Of a stretch of DNA of 64,000 bases, positions 51,584 through 64,000 are shown one piece after another (position 1 is the stretch's first letter; every line of letters starts with the position of its first letter). Under the pieces are notes generated by a model. It worked only from the letters and a program-made list of their open reading frames with translations, was not told where the DNA came from and made no database searches. The position numbers were made by a program, and so were the translations under genes. The stretch comes from Phorcus lineatus. Taxonomy: Eukaryota > Mollusca > Gastropoda > Trochida > Trochidae. Location: assembly GCA_921293015.1 (NCBI GenBank), contig OV121090.1:35747082-35811081 (forward strand). The letters are read 5' to 3'.

Positions 51584-54500
51584 GAAAGTTTGGTTTAGAA
51601 ATATGCATTTTTAAAAAAGTTATCGCGCTCGCTACAACATTATGTATATTTTCGACTTAGTCTTTTTCCGCGATTTTGGTCCAAAATGGCTATCTGTATC
51701 TCGATAAGGTCAAATCTGGAGCCTAAACCAAGAATCTGACAGGGAATTTCTTACATGCAATCGATAGAACACAATGTGATGTACATTTGATGAAAGTTTG
51801 GTTTAGATATATGCATTTTTACAAAAGTTATCGCGCTCGCTACAACATTATGTATATTTTCGACTTAGTCTTTTTCCGCGATTTTGGTCCAAAATGGCTA
51901 TCTGTATCTCGATTAGGTCAAATCTGGAGCCTAAACCAAGAATGTGACAGGGAATTTCTTACATACAATCGATAGTACACTATGTAATGTACATTTGATG
52001 AAAGTTTGGTTTAGAAATATGCATTTTTAAAAAAGTTATCGCGCTCGCTACAACATTATGTATATTTTCGACTTAGTCTTTTTCCGCGATTTTGGTCCAA
52101 AATGGCTATCTGTATCTCGATAAGGTCGAATCTGGAGCCTAAACCAAGAATGTGACAGGGAATTTCTTACATTCAATCGATAGTACACTATGTGATGTAC
52201 ATTTGATGAAAGTTTGGTTTAGAAATATGCATTTTTAAAAAAGTTATCGCGCTCGCTACAACATTATGTATATTTTCGACTTAGTCTTTTTCCGCGATTT
52301 TGGTCCAAAATGGCTATCTGTATCTCGATAAGGTCAAATCTGGAGCCTAAACCAAGAATCTGACAGGGAATTTCTTACATTCAATCGATAGAACACAATG
52401 TGATGTACATTTGATGAAAGTTTGGTTTAGAAATATGCAATTTTAAAAAAGTTATCGCGATTGCTACAACATTATGTATATTTTCGACTTAGTCTTTTTC
52501 CGCGATTTTGGTCCAAAATGGCTATCTGTATCTCGATAAGGTCGAATCTGGAGCCTAAACCAAGAATCTGACAGAGGATTTCTTACATTCAATCGATAGA
52601 ACACAATGTGATGTACATTTGATGAAAGTTTGGTTTAGAAATATGCATTTTTAAAAAAGTTATCGCGCTCGCTACAACATTATGTATATTTTCGACTTAG
52701 TCTTTTTCCGCGATTTTGGTCCAAAATGGCTATCTGTATCTCGATAAGGTCAAATCTGGAGCCTAAACCAAGAATGTGACAGGGAATTTCTTACATTCAA
52801 TCGATAGTACACTATGTGATGTACATTTGATGAAAGTTTGGTTTAGAAATATGCATTTTTACAAAAGTTATCGCGCTCGCTACAACATTATGTATATTTT
52901 CGACTTAGTCTTTTTCCGCGACTTTGGTCCAAAATGGCTATCTGTATCTCGATTAGGTCAAATCTGGAGCCTAAACCAAGAATGTGACAGGGAATTTCTT
53001 ACATACAATCGATATTACACTATGTAATGTACATTTGATGAAAGTTTGGTTTAGAAATATGCATTTTTACAAAAGTTATCGCGCTCGCTACAACATTATG
53101 TATATTTTCGACTTAGTCTTTTTCCGCGATTTTGGTCCAAAATGGCTATCTGTATCTCGATTAGGTCAAATCTGGAGCCTAAACCAAGAATCTGACAGGG
53201 AATTTCTTACATACAATCGATATTACACTATGTAATGTACATTTGATGAAAGTTTGGTTTAGAAATATGCATTTTTACAAAAGTTATCGCGCTCGCTACA
53301 ACATAATGTATATTTTCGACTTAGTCTTTTTCCGCGATTTTGGTCCAAAATGGCTATCTGTATCTCGATAAGGTCAAATCTGGAGCCTAAACCAAGAATC
53401 TGACAGGGAATTTCTTACATTCAATCGATAGAACACTATGTGATGTACATTTGATGAAAGTTTGGTTTAGAAATATGCAATTTTAAAAAAGTTATCGCGA
53501 TTGCTACAACATTATGTATATTTTCGACTTAGTCTTTTTCCGCGATTTTGGTCCAAAATGGCTATCTGTATCTCGATAAGGTCGAATCTGGAGCCTAAAC
53601 CAAGAATCTGACAGAGGATTTCTTACATTCAATCGATAGAACACAATGTGATGTACATTTGATGAAAGTTTGGTTTAGAAATATGCATTTTTAAAAAAGT
53701 TATCGCGCTCGCTACAACATTATGTATATTTTCGACTTAGTCTTTTTCCGCGATTTTGGTCCAAAATGGCTATCTGTATCTCGATAAGGTCGAATCTGGA
53801 GCCTAAACCAAGAATCTGACAGAGGATTTCTTACATTCAATCGATAGAACACAATGTGATGTACATTTGATGAAAGTTTGGTTTAGAAATATGCAATTTT
53901 AAAAAAGTTATCGCGATTGCTACAACATTATGTATATTTTCGACTTAGTCTTTTTCCGCGATTTTGGTCCAAAATGGCTATCTGTATCTCGATAAGGTCG
54001 AATCTGGAGCCTAAACCAAGAATCTGACAGAGGATTTCTTACATTCAATCGATAGAACACAATGTGATGTACATTTGATGAAAGTTTGGTTTAGAAATAT
54101 GCATTTTTAAAAAAGTTATCGCGCTCGCTACAACATTATGTATATTTTCGACTTAGTCTTTTTCCGCGATTTTGGTCCAAAATGGCTATCTGTATCTCGA
54201 TAAGGTCAAATCTGGAGCCTAAACCAAGAATGTGACAGGGAATTTCTTACATTCAATCGATAGTACACTATGTGATGTACATTTGATGAAAGTTTGGTTT
54301 AGAAATATGCATTTTTACAAAAGTTATCGCGCTCGCTACAACATTATGTATATTTTCGACTTAGTCTTTTTCCGCGACTTTGGTCCAAAATGGCTATCTG
54401 TATCTCGATTAGGTCAAATCTGGAGCCTAAACCAAGAATGTGACAGGGAATTTCTTATATACAATCGATATTACACTATGTAATGTACATTTGATGAAAG

Positions 54501-57500
54501 TTTGGTTTAGAAATATGCATTTTTAAAAAAGTTATCGCGCTCGCTACAACATTATGTATATTTTCGACTTAGTCTTTTTCCGCGATTTTGGTCCAAAATG
54601 GCTATCTGTATCTCGATAAGGTCGAATCTGGAGCCTAAACCAAGAATCTGACAGGGAATTTCTTACATTCAATCGATAGAACACAATGTGATGTACATTT
54701 GATGAAAGTTTGGTTTAGAAATATGCATTTTTACAAAAGTTATCGCGCTCGCTACAACATAATGTATATTTTCGACTTAGTCTTTTTCCGCGATTTTGGT
54801 CCAAAATGGCTATCTGTATCTCGATAAGGTCAAATCTGGAGCCTAAACCAAGAATCTGACAGGGAATTTCTTACATGCAATCGATAGAACACAATGTGAT
54901 GTACATTTGATGAAAGTTTGGTTTAGATATATGCATTTTTACAAAAGTTATCGCGCTCGCTACAACATTATGTATATTTTCGACTTAGTCTTTTTCCGCG
55001 ATTTTGGTCCAAAATGGCTATCTGTATCTCGATTAGGTCAAATCTGGAGCCTAAACCAAGAATGTGACAGGGAATTTCTTACATACAATCGATAGTACAC
55101 TATGTAATGTACATTTGATGAAAGTTTGGTTTAGAAATATGCATTTTTAAAAAAGTTATCGCGCTCGCTACAACATTATGTATATTTTCGACTTAGTCTT
55201 TTTCCGCGATTTTGGTCCAAAATGGCTATCTGTATCTCGATAAGGTCGAATCTGGAGCCTAAACCAAGAATGTGACAGGGAATTTCTTACATTCAATCGA
55301 TAGTACACTATGTGATGTACATTTGATGAAAGTTTGGTTTAGAAATATGCATTTTTAAAAAAGTTATCGCGCTCGCTACAACATTATGTATATTTTCGAC
55401 TTAGTCTTTTTCCGCGATTTTGGTCCAAAATGGCTATCTGTATCTCGATAAGGTCGAATCTGGAGCCTAAACCAAGAATGTGACAGGGAATTTCTTACAT
55501 TCAATCGATAGAACACAATGTGATGTACATTTGATGAAAGTTTGGTTTAGAAATATGCATTTTTAAAAAAGTTATCGCGCTCGCTACAACATTATGTATA
55601 TTTTCGACTCAGTCTTTTTCCGCGATTTTGGTCCAAAATGGCTATCTGTATCTCGATAAGGTCGAATCTGGAGCCTAAACCAAGAATGTGATAGGGAATT
55701 TCTTACATGCAATCGATAGAACACAATGTGATGTACATTTGATGAAAGTTTGGTTTAGATATATGCATTTTTACAAAAGTTATCGCGCTCGCTACAACAT
55801 TATGTATATTTTCGACTTAGTCTTTTTCCGCGATTTTGGTCCAAAATGGCTATCTGTATCTCGATAAGGTCAAATCTGGAGCCTAAACCAAGAATCTGAC
55901 AGGGAATTTCTTACATTCAATCGATAGTACACTATGTGATGTACATTTGATGAAAGTTTGGTTTAGAAATATGCATTTTTAAAAAAGTTATCGCGCTCGC
56001 TACAACATTATGTATATTTTCGACTTAGTCTTTTTCCGCGATTTTGGTCCAAAATGGCTATCTGTATCTCGATAAGGTCGAATCTGGAGCCTAAACCAAG
56101 AACGTGACATTGAATTTCTTACATTCAATCGATAGAACACAATGTGATGTACATTTGATGAAAGTTTGGTTTAGAAATATGCATTTTTAAAAAAGTTATC
56201 GCGCTCGCTACAACATTATGTATATTTTCGACTTAGTCTTTTTCCGCGATTTTGGTCCAAAATGGCTATCTGTATCTCGATAAGGTCAAATCTGGAGCCT
56301 AAACCAAGAATGTGACAGGGAATTTCTTACATACAATCGATATTACACTATGTAATGTACATTTGATGAAAGTTTGGTTTAGAAATATGCATTTTTAAAA
56401 AAGTTATCGCGCTCGCTACAACATTATGTATATTTTCGACTTAGTCTTTTTCCGCGATTTTGGTCCAAAATGGCTATCTGTATCTCGATAAGGTCGAATC
56501 TGGAGCCTAAACCAAGAATCTGACAGGGAATTTCTTACATTCAATCGATAGAACACAATGTGATGTACATTTGATGAAAGTTTGGTTTAGAAATATGCAT
56601 TTTTACAAAAGTTATCGCGCTCGCTACAACATTATGTATATTTTCGACTTAGTCTTTTTCCGCGATTTTGGTCCAAAATGGCTATCTGTATCTCGATAAG
56701 GTCAAATCTGGAGCCTAAACCAAGAATCTGACAGGGAATTTCTTACATGCAATCGATAGAACACAATGTGATGTACATTTGATGAAAGTTTGGTTTAGAT
56801 ATATGCATTTTTACAAAAGTTATCGCGCTCGCTACAACATTATGTATATTTTCGACTTAGTCTTTTTCCGCGATTTTGGTCCAAAATGGCTATCTGTATC
56901 TCGATTAGGTCAAATCTGGAGCCTAAACCAAGAATGTGACAGGGAATTTCTTACATACAATCGATAGTACACTATGTAATGTACATTTGATGAAAGTTTG
57001 GTTTAGAAATATGCATTTTTAAAAAAGTTATCGCGCTCGCTACAACATTATGTATATTTTCGACTTAGTCTTTTTCCGCGATTTTGGTCCAAAATGGCTA
57101 TCTGTATCTCGATAAGGTCGAATCTGGAGCCTAAACCAAGAATGTGACAGGGAATTTCTTACATTCAATCGATAGTACACTATGTGATGTACATTTGATG
57201 AAAGTTTGGTTTAGAAATATGCATTTTTAAAAAAGTTATCGCGCTCGCTACAACATTATGTATATTTTCGACTTAGTCTTTTTCCGCGATTTTGGTCCAA
57301 AATGGCTATCTGTATCTCGATTAGGTCAAATCTGGAGCCTAAACCAAGAATGTGACAGGGAATTTCTTACATGCAATTGATAGAACACAATGTGATGTAC
57401 ATTTGATGAAAGTTTGGTTTAGATATATGCATTTTTACAAAAGTTAGCGCGCTCGCTACAACATTATGTATATTTTCGACTTAGTCTTTTTCCGCGATTT

Positions 57501-57823
57501 TGGTCCAAAATGGCTATCTGTATCTCGATTAGGTCAAATCTGGAGCCTAAACCAAGAATGTGACAGGGAATTTCTTACATACAATCGATAGTACACTATG
57601 TAATGTACATTTGATGAAAGTTTGGTTTAGAAATATGCATTTTTACAAAAGTTATCGCGCTCGCTACAACATTATGTATATTTTCGACTTAGTCTTTTTC
57701 CGCGATTTTGGTCCAAAATGGCTATCTGTATCTCGATTAGGTCAAATCTGGAGCCTAAACCAAGAATGTGACAGGGAATTTCTTACATACAATCGATAGT
57801 ACACTATGTAATGTACATTTGAT
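51584..57823 (+). repeat. Irregular zone of reshuffled monomers
   Basis: Thirty monomers without a simple HOR, but with repeated cassettes. The catgcaatc/gatatatg/cgatagtac triplet is at 51584, 54704 and 56576. gcaatttt/gcgattgct monomers are at 52416, 53456 and 53872. The rare acataatg change occurs at 53301 and 54757, seven monomers apart. Single-copy changes cluster here: cttatatac (about 54453), gtgatagg (about 55687), caattgatag (about 57374) and gttagcgcg (about 57444). Nothing but satellite is present. Confidence 0.8.
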
Positions 57824-60800
57824 GAAAGTTTGGTTTAGAAATATGCATTTTTAAAAAAGTTATCGCGCTCGCTACAACATTATGTATATTTTCGACTTAG
57901 TCTTTTTCCGCGATTTTGGTCCAAAATGGCTATCTGTATCTCGATAAGGTCGAATCTGGAGCCTAAACCAAGAATGTGACAGGGAATTTCTTACATTCAA
58001 TCGATAGTACACTATGTGATGTACATTTGATGAAAGTTTGGTTTAGAAATATGCATTTTTAAAAAAGTTATCGCGCTCGCTACAACATTATGTATATTTT
58101 CGACTTAGTCTTTTTCCGCGATTTTGGTCCAAAATGGCTATCTGTATCTCGATAAGGTCAAATCTGGAGCCTAAACCAAGAATCTGACAGGGAATTTCTT
58201 ACATGCAATCGATAGTACACTATGTGATGTACATTTGATGAAAGTTTGGTTTAGAAATATGCATTTTTACAAAAGTTATCGCGCTCGCTACAACATTATG
58301 TATATTTTCGACTTAGTCTTTTTCCGCGACTTTGGTCCAAAATGGCTATCTGTATCTCGATTAGGTCAAATCTGGATCCTAAACCAAGAATGTGACAGGG
58401 AATTTCTTACATACAATCGATATTACACTATGTAATGTACATTTGATGAAAGTTTGGTTTAGAAATATGCATTTTTAAAAAAGTTATCGCGCTCGCTACA
58501 ACATTATGTATATTTTCGACTTAGTCTTTTTCCGCGATTTTGGTCCAAAATGGCTATCTGTATCTCGATAAGGTCGAATCTGGAGCCTAAACCAAGAATG
58601 TGACAGGGAATTTCTTACATTCAATCGATAGAACACAATGTGATGTACATTTGATGAAAGTTTGGTTTAGAAATATGCATTTTTTTAAAAGTTATCGCGC
58701 TCGCTACAACATTATGTATATTTTCGACTTAGTCTTTTTCCGCGATTTTGGTCCAAAATGGCTATCTGTATCTCGATAAGGTCGAATCTGGAGCCTAAAC
58801 CAAGAATCTGACAGGGAATTTCTTACATTCAATCGATAGAACACAATGTGATGTACATTTGATGAAAGTTTGGTTTAGAAATATGCATTTTTAAAAAAGT
58901 TATCGCGCTCGCTACAACATTATGTATATTTTCGACTTAGTCTTTTTCCGCGATTTTGGTCCAAAATGGCTATCTGTATCTCGATTAGGTCAAATCTGGA
59001 GCCTAAACCAAGAATGTGACAGGGAATTTCTTACATACAATCGATAGTACACTATGTAATGTACATTTGATGAAAGTTTGGTTTAGAAATATGCATTTTT
59101 AAAAAAGTTATCGCGCTCGCTACAACATTATGTATATTTTCGACTTAGTCTTTTTCCGCGATTTTGGTCCAAAATGGCTATCTGTATCTCGATAAGGTCG
59201 AATCTGGAGCCTAAACCAAGAATGTGACAGGGAATTTCTTACATTCAATCGATAGTACACTATGTGATGTACATTTGATGAAAGTTTGGTTTAGAAATAT
59301 GCATTTTTAAAAAAGTTATCGCGCTCGCTACAACATTATGTATATTTTCGACTTAGTCTTTTTCCGCGATTTTGGTCCAAAATGGCTATCTGTATCTCGA
59401 TAAGGTCAAATCTGGAGCCTAAACCAAGAATCTGACAGGGAATTTCTTACATGCAATCGATAGTACACTATGTGATGTACATTTGATGAAAGTTTGGTTT
59501 AGAAATATGCATTTTTACAAAAGTTATCGCGCTCGCTACAACATTATGTATATTTTCGACTTAGTCTTTTTCCGCGACTTTGGTCCAAAATGGCTATCTG
59601 TATCTCGATTAGGTCAAATCTGGATCCTAAACCAAGAATGTGACAGGGAATTTCTTACATACAATCGATATTACACTATGTAATGTACATTTGATGAAAG
59701 TTTGGTTTAGAAATATGCATTTTTAAAAAAGTTATCGCGCTCGCTACAACATTATGTATATTTTCGACTTAGTCTTTTTCCGCGATTTTGGTCCAAAATG
59801 GCTATCTGTATCTCGATAAGGTCGAATCTGGAGCCTAAACCAAGAATGTGACAGGGAATTTCTTACATTCAATCGATAGAACACAATGTGATGTACATTT
59901 GATGAAAGTTTGGTTTAGAAATATGCATTTTTTTAAAAGTTATCGCGCTCGCTACAACATTATGTATATTTTCGACTTAGTCTTTTTCCGCGATTTTGGT
60001 CCAAAATGGCTATCTGTATCTCGATAAGGTCGAATCTGGAGCCTAAACCAAGAATCTGACAGGGAATTTCTTACATTCAATCGATAGAACACAATGTGAT
60101 GTACATTTGATGAAAGTTTGGTTTAGAAATATGCATTTTTAAAAAAGTTATCGCGCTCGCTACAACATTATGTATATTTTCGACTTAGTCTTTTTCCGCG
60201 ATTTTGGTCCAAAATGGCTATCTGTATCTCGATTAGGTCAAATCTGGAGCCTAAACCAAGAATGTGACAGGGAATTTCTTACATACAATCGATAGTACAC
60301 TATGTAATGTACATTTGATGAAAGTTTGGTTTAGAAATATGCATTTTTACAAAAGTTATCGCGCTCGCTACAACATTATGTATATTTTCGACTTAGTCTT
60401 TTTCCGCGATTTTGGTCCAAAATGGCTATCTGTATCTCGATAAGGTCGAATCTGGAGCCTAAACCAAGAATGTGACAGGGAATTTCTTACATTCAATCGA
60501 TAGTACACTATGTGATGTACATTTGATGAAAGTTTGGTTTAGAAATATGCATTTTTAAAAAAGTTATCGCGCTCGCTACAACATTATGTATATTTTCGAC
60601 TTAGTCTTTTTCCGCGATTTTGGTCCAAAATGGCTATCTGTATCTCGATAAGGTCAAATCTGGAGCCTAAACCAAGAATCTGACAGGGAATTTCTTACAT
60701 GCAATCGATAGTACACTATGTGATGTACATTTGATGAAAGTTTGGTTTAGAAATATGCATTTTTACAAAAGTTATCGCGCTCGCTACAACATTATGTATA

Positions 60801-61359
60801 TTTTCGACTTAGTCTTTTTCCGCGACTTTGGTCCAAAATGGCTATCTGTATCTCGATTAGGTCAAATCTGGATCCTAAACCAAGAATGTGACAGGGAATT
60901 TCTTACATACAATCGATATTACACTATGTAATGTACATTTGATGAAAGTTTGGTTTAGAAATATGCATTTTTAAAAAAGTTATCGCGCTCGCTACAACAT
61001 TATGTATATTTTCGACTTAGTCTTTTTCCGCGATTTTGGTCCAAAATGGCTATCTGTATCTCGATAAGGTCGAATCTGGAGCCTAAACCAAGAATGTGAC
61101 AGGGAATTTCTTACATTCAATCGATAGAACACAATGTGATGTACATTTGATGAAAGTTTGGTTTAGAAATATGCATTTTTTTAAAAGTTATCGCGCTCGC
61201 TACAACATTATGTATATTTTCGACTTAGTCTTTTTCCGCGATTTTGGTCCAAAATGGCTATCTGTATCTCGATAAGGTCGAATCTGGAGCCTAAACCAAG
61301 AATCTGACAGAGAATTTCTTACATTCAATCGATAGAACACAATGTGATGTACATTTGAT
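57824..61359 (+). repeat. 6-monomer HOR, two full units and a partial third
   Basis: Units start at 57824, 59072 and 60320 (1,248 bp apart). Order: gtgacaggg with cgatagtac; ggtcaaat/catgcaatcgatagtac; acaaaag with cgactttgg, cgattagg and ggatcc (BamHI at 58374, 59622, 60870); plain; catttttttaaaag; cgattagg with catacaatcgatagtac. The third unit has five monomers; its sixth place (61360) is a different type. The first three monomers equal the 624-bp triplet of 44.9-49.7 kb. Confidence 0.87.
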
Positions 61360-64000
61360 GAAAGTTTGGTTTAGAAATATGCATTTTTAAAAAAGTTATC
61401 GCGCTCGCTACAACATTATGTATATTTTCGACTTAGTCTTTTTCCGCGATTTTGGTCCAAAATGGCTATCTGTATCTCGATAAGGTCAAATCTGGAGCCT
61501 AAACCAAGAATCTGACAGGGAATTTCTTACATTCAATCGATAGAACACTATGTGATGTACATTTGATGAAAGTTTGGTTTAGAAATATGCAATTGTAAAA
61601 AAGTTATCGCGATTGCTACAACATTATGTATATTTTCGACTTAGTCTTTTTCCGCGATTTTGGTCCAAAATGGCTATCTGTATCTCGATAAGGTCGAATC
61701 TGGAGCCTAAACCAAGAATCTGACAGAGGATTTCTTACATTCAATCGATAGAACACAATGTGATGTACATTTGATGAAAGTTTGGTTTAGAAATATGCAT
61801 TTTTAAAAAAGTTATCGCGCTCGCTACAACATTATGTATATTTTCGACTTAGTCTTTTTCCGCGATTTTGGTCCAAAATGGCTATCTGTATCTCGATAAG
61901 GTCAAATCTGGAGCCTAAACCAAGAATGTGACAGGGAATTTCTTACATTCAATCGATAGTACACTATGTGATGTACATTTGATGAAAGTTTGGTTTAGAA
62001 ATATGCATTTTTACAAAAGTTATCGCGCTCGCTACAACATTATGTATATTTTCGACTTAGTCTTTTTCCGCGACTTTGGTCCAAAATGGCTATCTGTATC
62101 TCGATAAGGTCAAATCTGGAGCCTAAACCAAGAATGTGACAGGGAATTTCTTACATACAATCGATATTACACTATGTAATGTACATTTGATGAAAGTTTG
62201 GTTTAGAAATATGCATTTTTAAAAAAGTTATCGCGCTCGCTACAACATTATGTATATTTTCGACTTAGTCTTTTTCCGCGATTTTGGTCCAAAATGGCTA
62301 TCTGTATCTCGATAAGGTCGAATCTGGAGCCTAAACCAAGAATCTGACAGGGAATTTCTTACATTCAATCGATAGAACACAATGTGATGTACATTTGATG
62401 AAAGTTTGGTTTAGAAATATGCATTTTTAAAAAAGTTATCGCGCTCGCTACAACATTATGTATATTTTCGACTTAGTCTTTTTCCGCGATTTTGGTCCAA
62501 AATGGCTATCTGTATCTCGATAAGGTCAAATCTGGAGCCTAAACCAAGAATCTGACAGGGAATTTCTTACATGCAATCGATAGAACACAATGTGATGTAC
62601 ATTTGATGAAAGTTTGGTTTAGAAATATGCATTTTTACAAAAGTTATCGCGCTCGCTACAACATTATGTATATTTTCGACTTAGTCTTTTTCCGCGATTT
62701 TGGTCCAAAATGGCTATCTGTATCTCGATTAGGTCAAATCTGGAGCCTAAACCAAGAATGTGACAGGGAATTTCTTACATACAATCGATAGAACACAATG
62801 TGATGTACATTTGATGAAAGTTTGGTTTAGAAATATGCATTTTTTTAAAAGTTATCGCGCTCGCTACAACATTATGTATATTTTCGACTTAGTCTTTTTC
62901 CGCGATTTTGGTCCAAAATGGCTATCTGTATCTCGATAAGGTCGAATCTGGAGCCTAAACCAAGAATCTGACAGGGAATTTCTTACATTCAATCGATAGA
63001 ACACAATGTGATGTACATTTGATGAAAGTTTGGTTTAGAAATATGCATTTTTAAAAAAGTTATCGCGCTCGCTACAACATTATGTATATTTTCGACTTAG
63101 TCTTTTTCCGCGATTTTGGTCCAAAATGGCTATCTGTATCTCGATAAGGTCAAATCTGGAGCCTAAACCAAGAATCTGACAGGGAATTTCTTACATTCAA
63201 TCGATATAACACTATGTGATGTACATTTGATGAAAGTTTGGTTTAGAAATATGCAATTTTAAAAAAGTTATCGCGATTGCTACAACATTATGTATATTTT
63301 CGACTTAGTCTTTTTCCGCGATTTTGGTCCAAAATGGCTATCTGTATCTCGATAAGGTCGAATCTGGAGCCTAAACCAAGAATCTGACAGAGGATTTCTT
63401 ACATTCAATCGATAGAACACAATGTGATGTACATTTGATGAAAGTTTGGTTTAGAAATATGCATTTTTAAAAAAGTTATCGCGCTCGCTACAACATTATG
63501 TATATTTTCGACTTAGTCTTTTTCCGCGATTTTGGTCCAAAATGGCTATCTGTATCTCGATAAGGTCAAATCTGGAGCCTAAACCAAGAATGTGACAGGG
63601 AATTTCTTACATTCAATCGATAGTACACTATGTGATGTACATTTGATGAAAGTTTGGTTTAGAAATATGCATTTTTAAAAAAGTTATCGCGCTCGCTACA
63701 ACATTATGTATATTTTCGACTTAGTCTTTTTCCGCGACTTTGGTCCAAAATGGCTATCTGTATCTCGATAAGGTCAAATCTGGAGCCTAAACCAAGAATG
63801 TGACAGGGAATTTCTTACATACAATCGATATTACACTATGTAATGTACATTTGATGAAAGTTTGGTTTAGAAATATGCATTTTTAAAAAAGTTATCGCGC
63901 TCGCTACAACATTATGTATATTTTCGACTTAGTCTTTTTCCGCGATTTTGGTCCAAAATGGCTATCTGTATCTCGATAAGGTCGAATCTGGAGCCTAAAC
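61360..64000 (+). repeat. Right-end monomers, 8-monomer period
   Basis: The order catttttttaaaag, ggtcaaat, gcaatt/gcgattgct with aggattt, ggtcaaat with cgatagtac, cgactttgg at 61152-62191 repeats eight monomers later at 62816-63855. Private changes are gcaattgt near 61591 and cgatataac near 63203. The final monomer is cut at 145 bases by the window edge, so the array continues to the right. Confidence 0.8.

Larger units (their letters stand above)
1..64000 (+). repeat. 208-bp satellite DNA array, ~307 monomers
   Basis: The entire window is a head-to-tail tandem repeat of one 208-bp monomer in a single orientation. The monomer start word gaaagtttgg recurs at 1, 209, 417 and so on, at 208n+1 up to about 37 kb and at 208n after it (for example 43472 and 62608). 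I found no spacer, unique sequence or insertion between monomers. Copies differ by only a few substitutions each. Satellite arrays of this kind are normally heterochromatic and evolve by unequal crossover and gene conversion. A centromeric or pericentromeric role is possible but is inferred from structure only; nothing in the sequence proves it. The organism cannot be named. Confidence 0.98.

Noticed and set aside
17676-62791. 28 open frames of 62-83 codons on the + strand as a repeated small-protein gene family
   Set aside because: They are near-identical readings of the satellite itself. Many use TTG or GTG at the start, the large majority of monomers carry in-frame stops, and 208 is not divisible by three so no frame persists across monomers. 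There is no recognisable domain, signal peptide or codon-constraint pattern.
1-64000. CRISPR array or bacterial repeat locus
   Set aside because: The repeats are contiguous 208-bp units with no unique spacers, leader or cas genes. Unit size and HOR structure are those of eukaryotic satellite DNA.
1-64000. tRNA, rRNA or other structured RNA genes
   Set aside because: No cloverleaf, 5S or rRNA signature is seen on either strand of the monomer. The only inverted repeats are the 15-bp dyad and short restriction-type palindromes.

Overview
The whole 64,000-base window is one uninterrupted tandem satellite DNA array with a 208-bp monomer. About 307 complete monomers plus a final partial one (63856-64000) run head to tail in the same orientation, with no spacer, unique sequence or inserted mobile element. 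I see no credible protein gene, rRNA, tRNA, CRISPR array or bacterial operon. This points to eukaryotic constitutive heterochromatin (centromeric, pericentromeric or subtelomeric). The species cannot be named from the sequence. The monomer is about 35% GC by hand count and keeps roughly nine CpG sites where about six would be expected. That argues against long-term germline CpG methylation and fits many invertebrates better than vertebrates or plants; this is an inference.

Register is exceptionally well kept. Monomers begin at 208n+1 from the left end to about 37.16 kb and at 208n from there to the right end. The only net length change I find is a one-base deletion near 37,165, inside the only strongly divergent monomer. 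All other variation is a limited set of shared diagnostic substitutions, in monomer numbering: base 25, 31, 45/47, 80, 91, 95, 123, 130, 138, 152/153/159/160, 174 and 184, plus A-to-T at base 18.

These variants recur in fixed order and reveal nested higher-order repeats (HORs). From left to right: a tandem pair of 27-monomer units (2081-13312, 5,616 bp each); a 5-monomer pair (16849-18928); a 9-monomer copy offset by 25 monomers (16017-17888 and 21217-23088); 4-monomer (23921-25584) and 16-monomer (24961-31616) pairs; a 13-monomer copy offset by 66 monomers (17889-20592 and 31617-34320); 6-monomer units (34945-37024); the divergent boundary monomer; a 6/8/6-monomer series (37232-41391); a 14-monomer-period pair containing 3-monomer HORs with a private BamHI site (44304-49919); 4-monomer units (49920-51583); a mixed stretch; and three 6-monomer units (57824-61359). 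Several monomers look like hybrids of two neighbouring types, as expected at unequal-crossover junctions.

Short open frames of 62-83 codons occur in 28 places on the + strand. They arise only where two variant bases remove two in-frame stops from the monomer. Because 208 is not a multiple of three they cannot continue from monomer to monomer in one frame. I treat them as chance products, not genes. The notable content is the evolutionary structure of the array: strict length conservation, HOR turnover, sharp variant zones and one relic-like boundary monomer.
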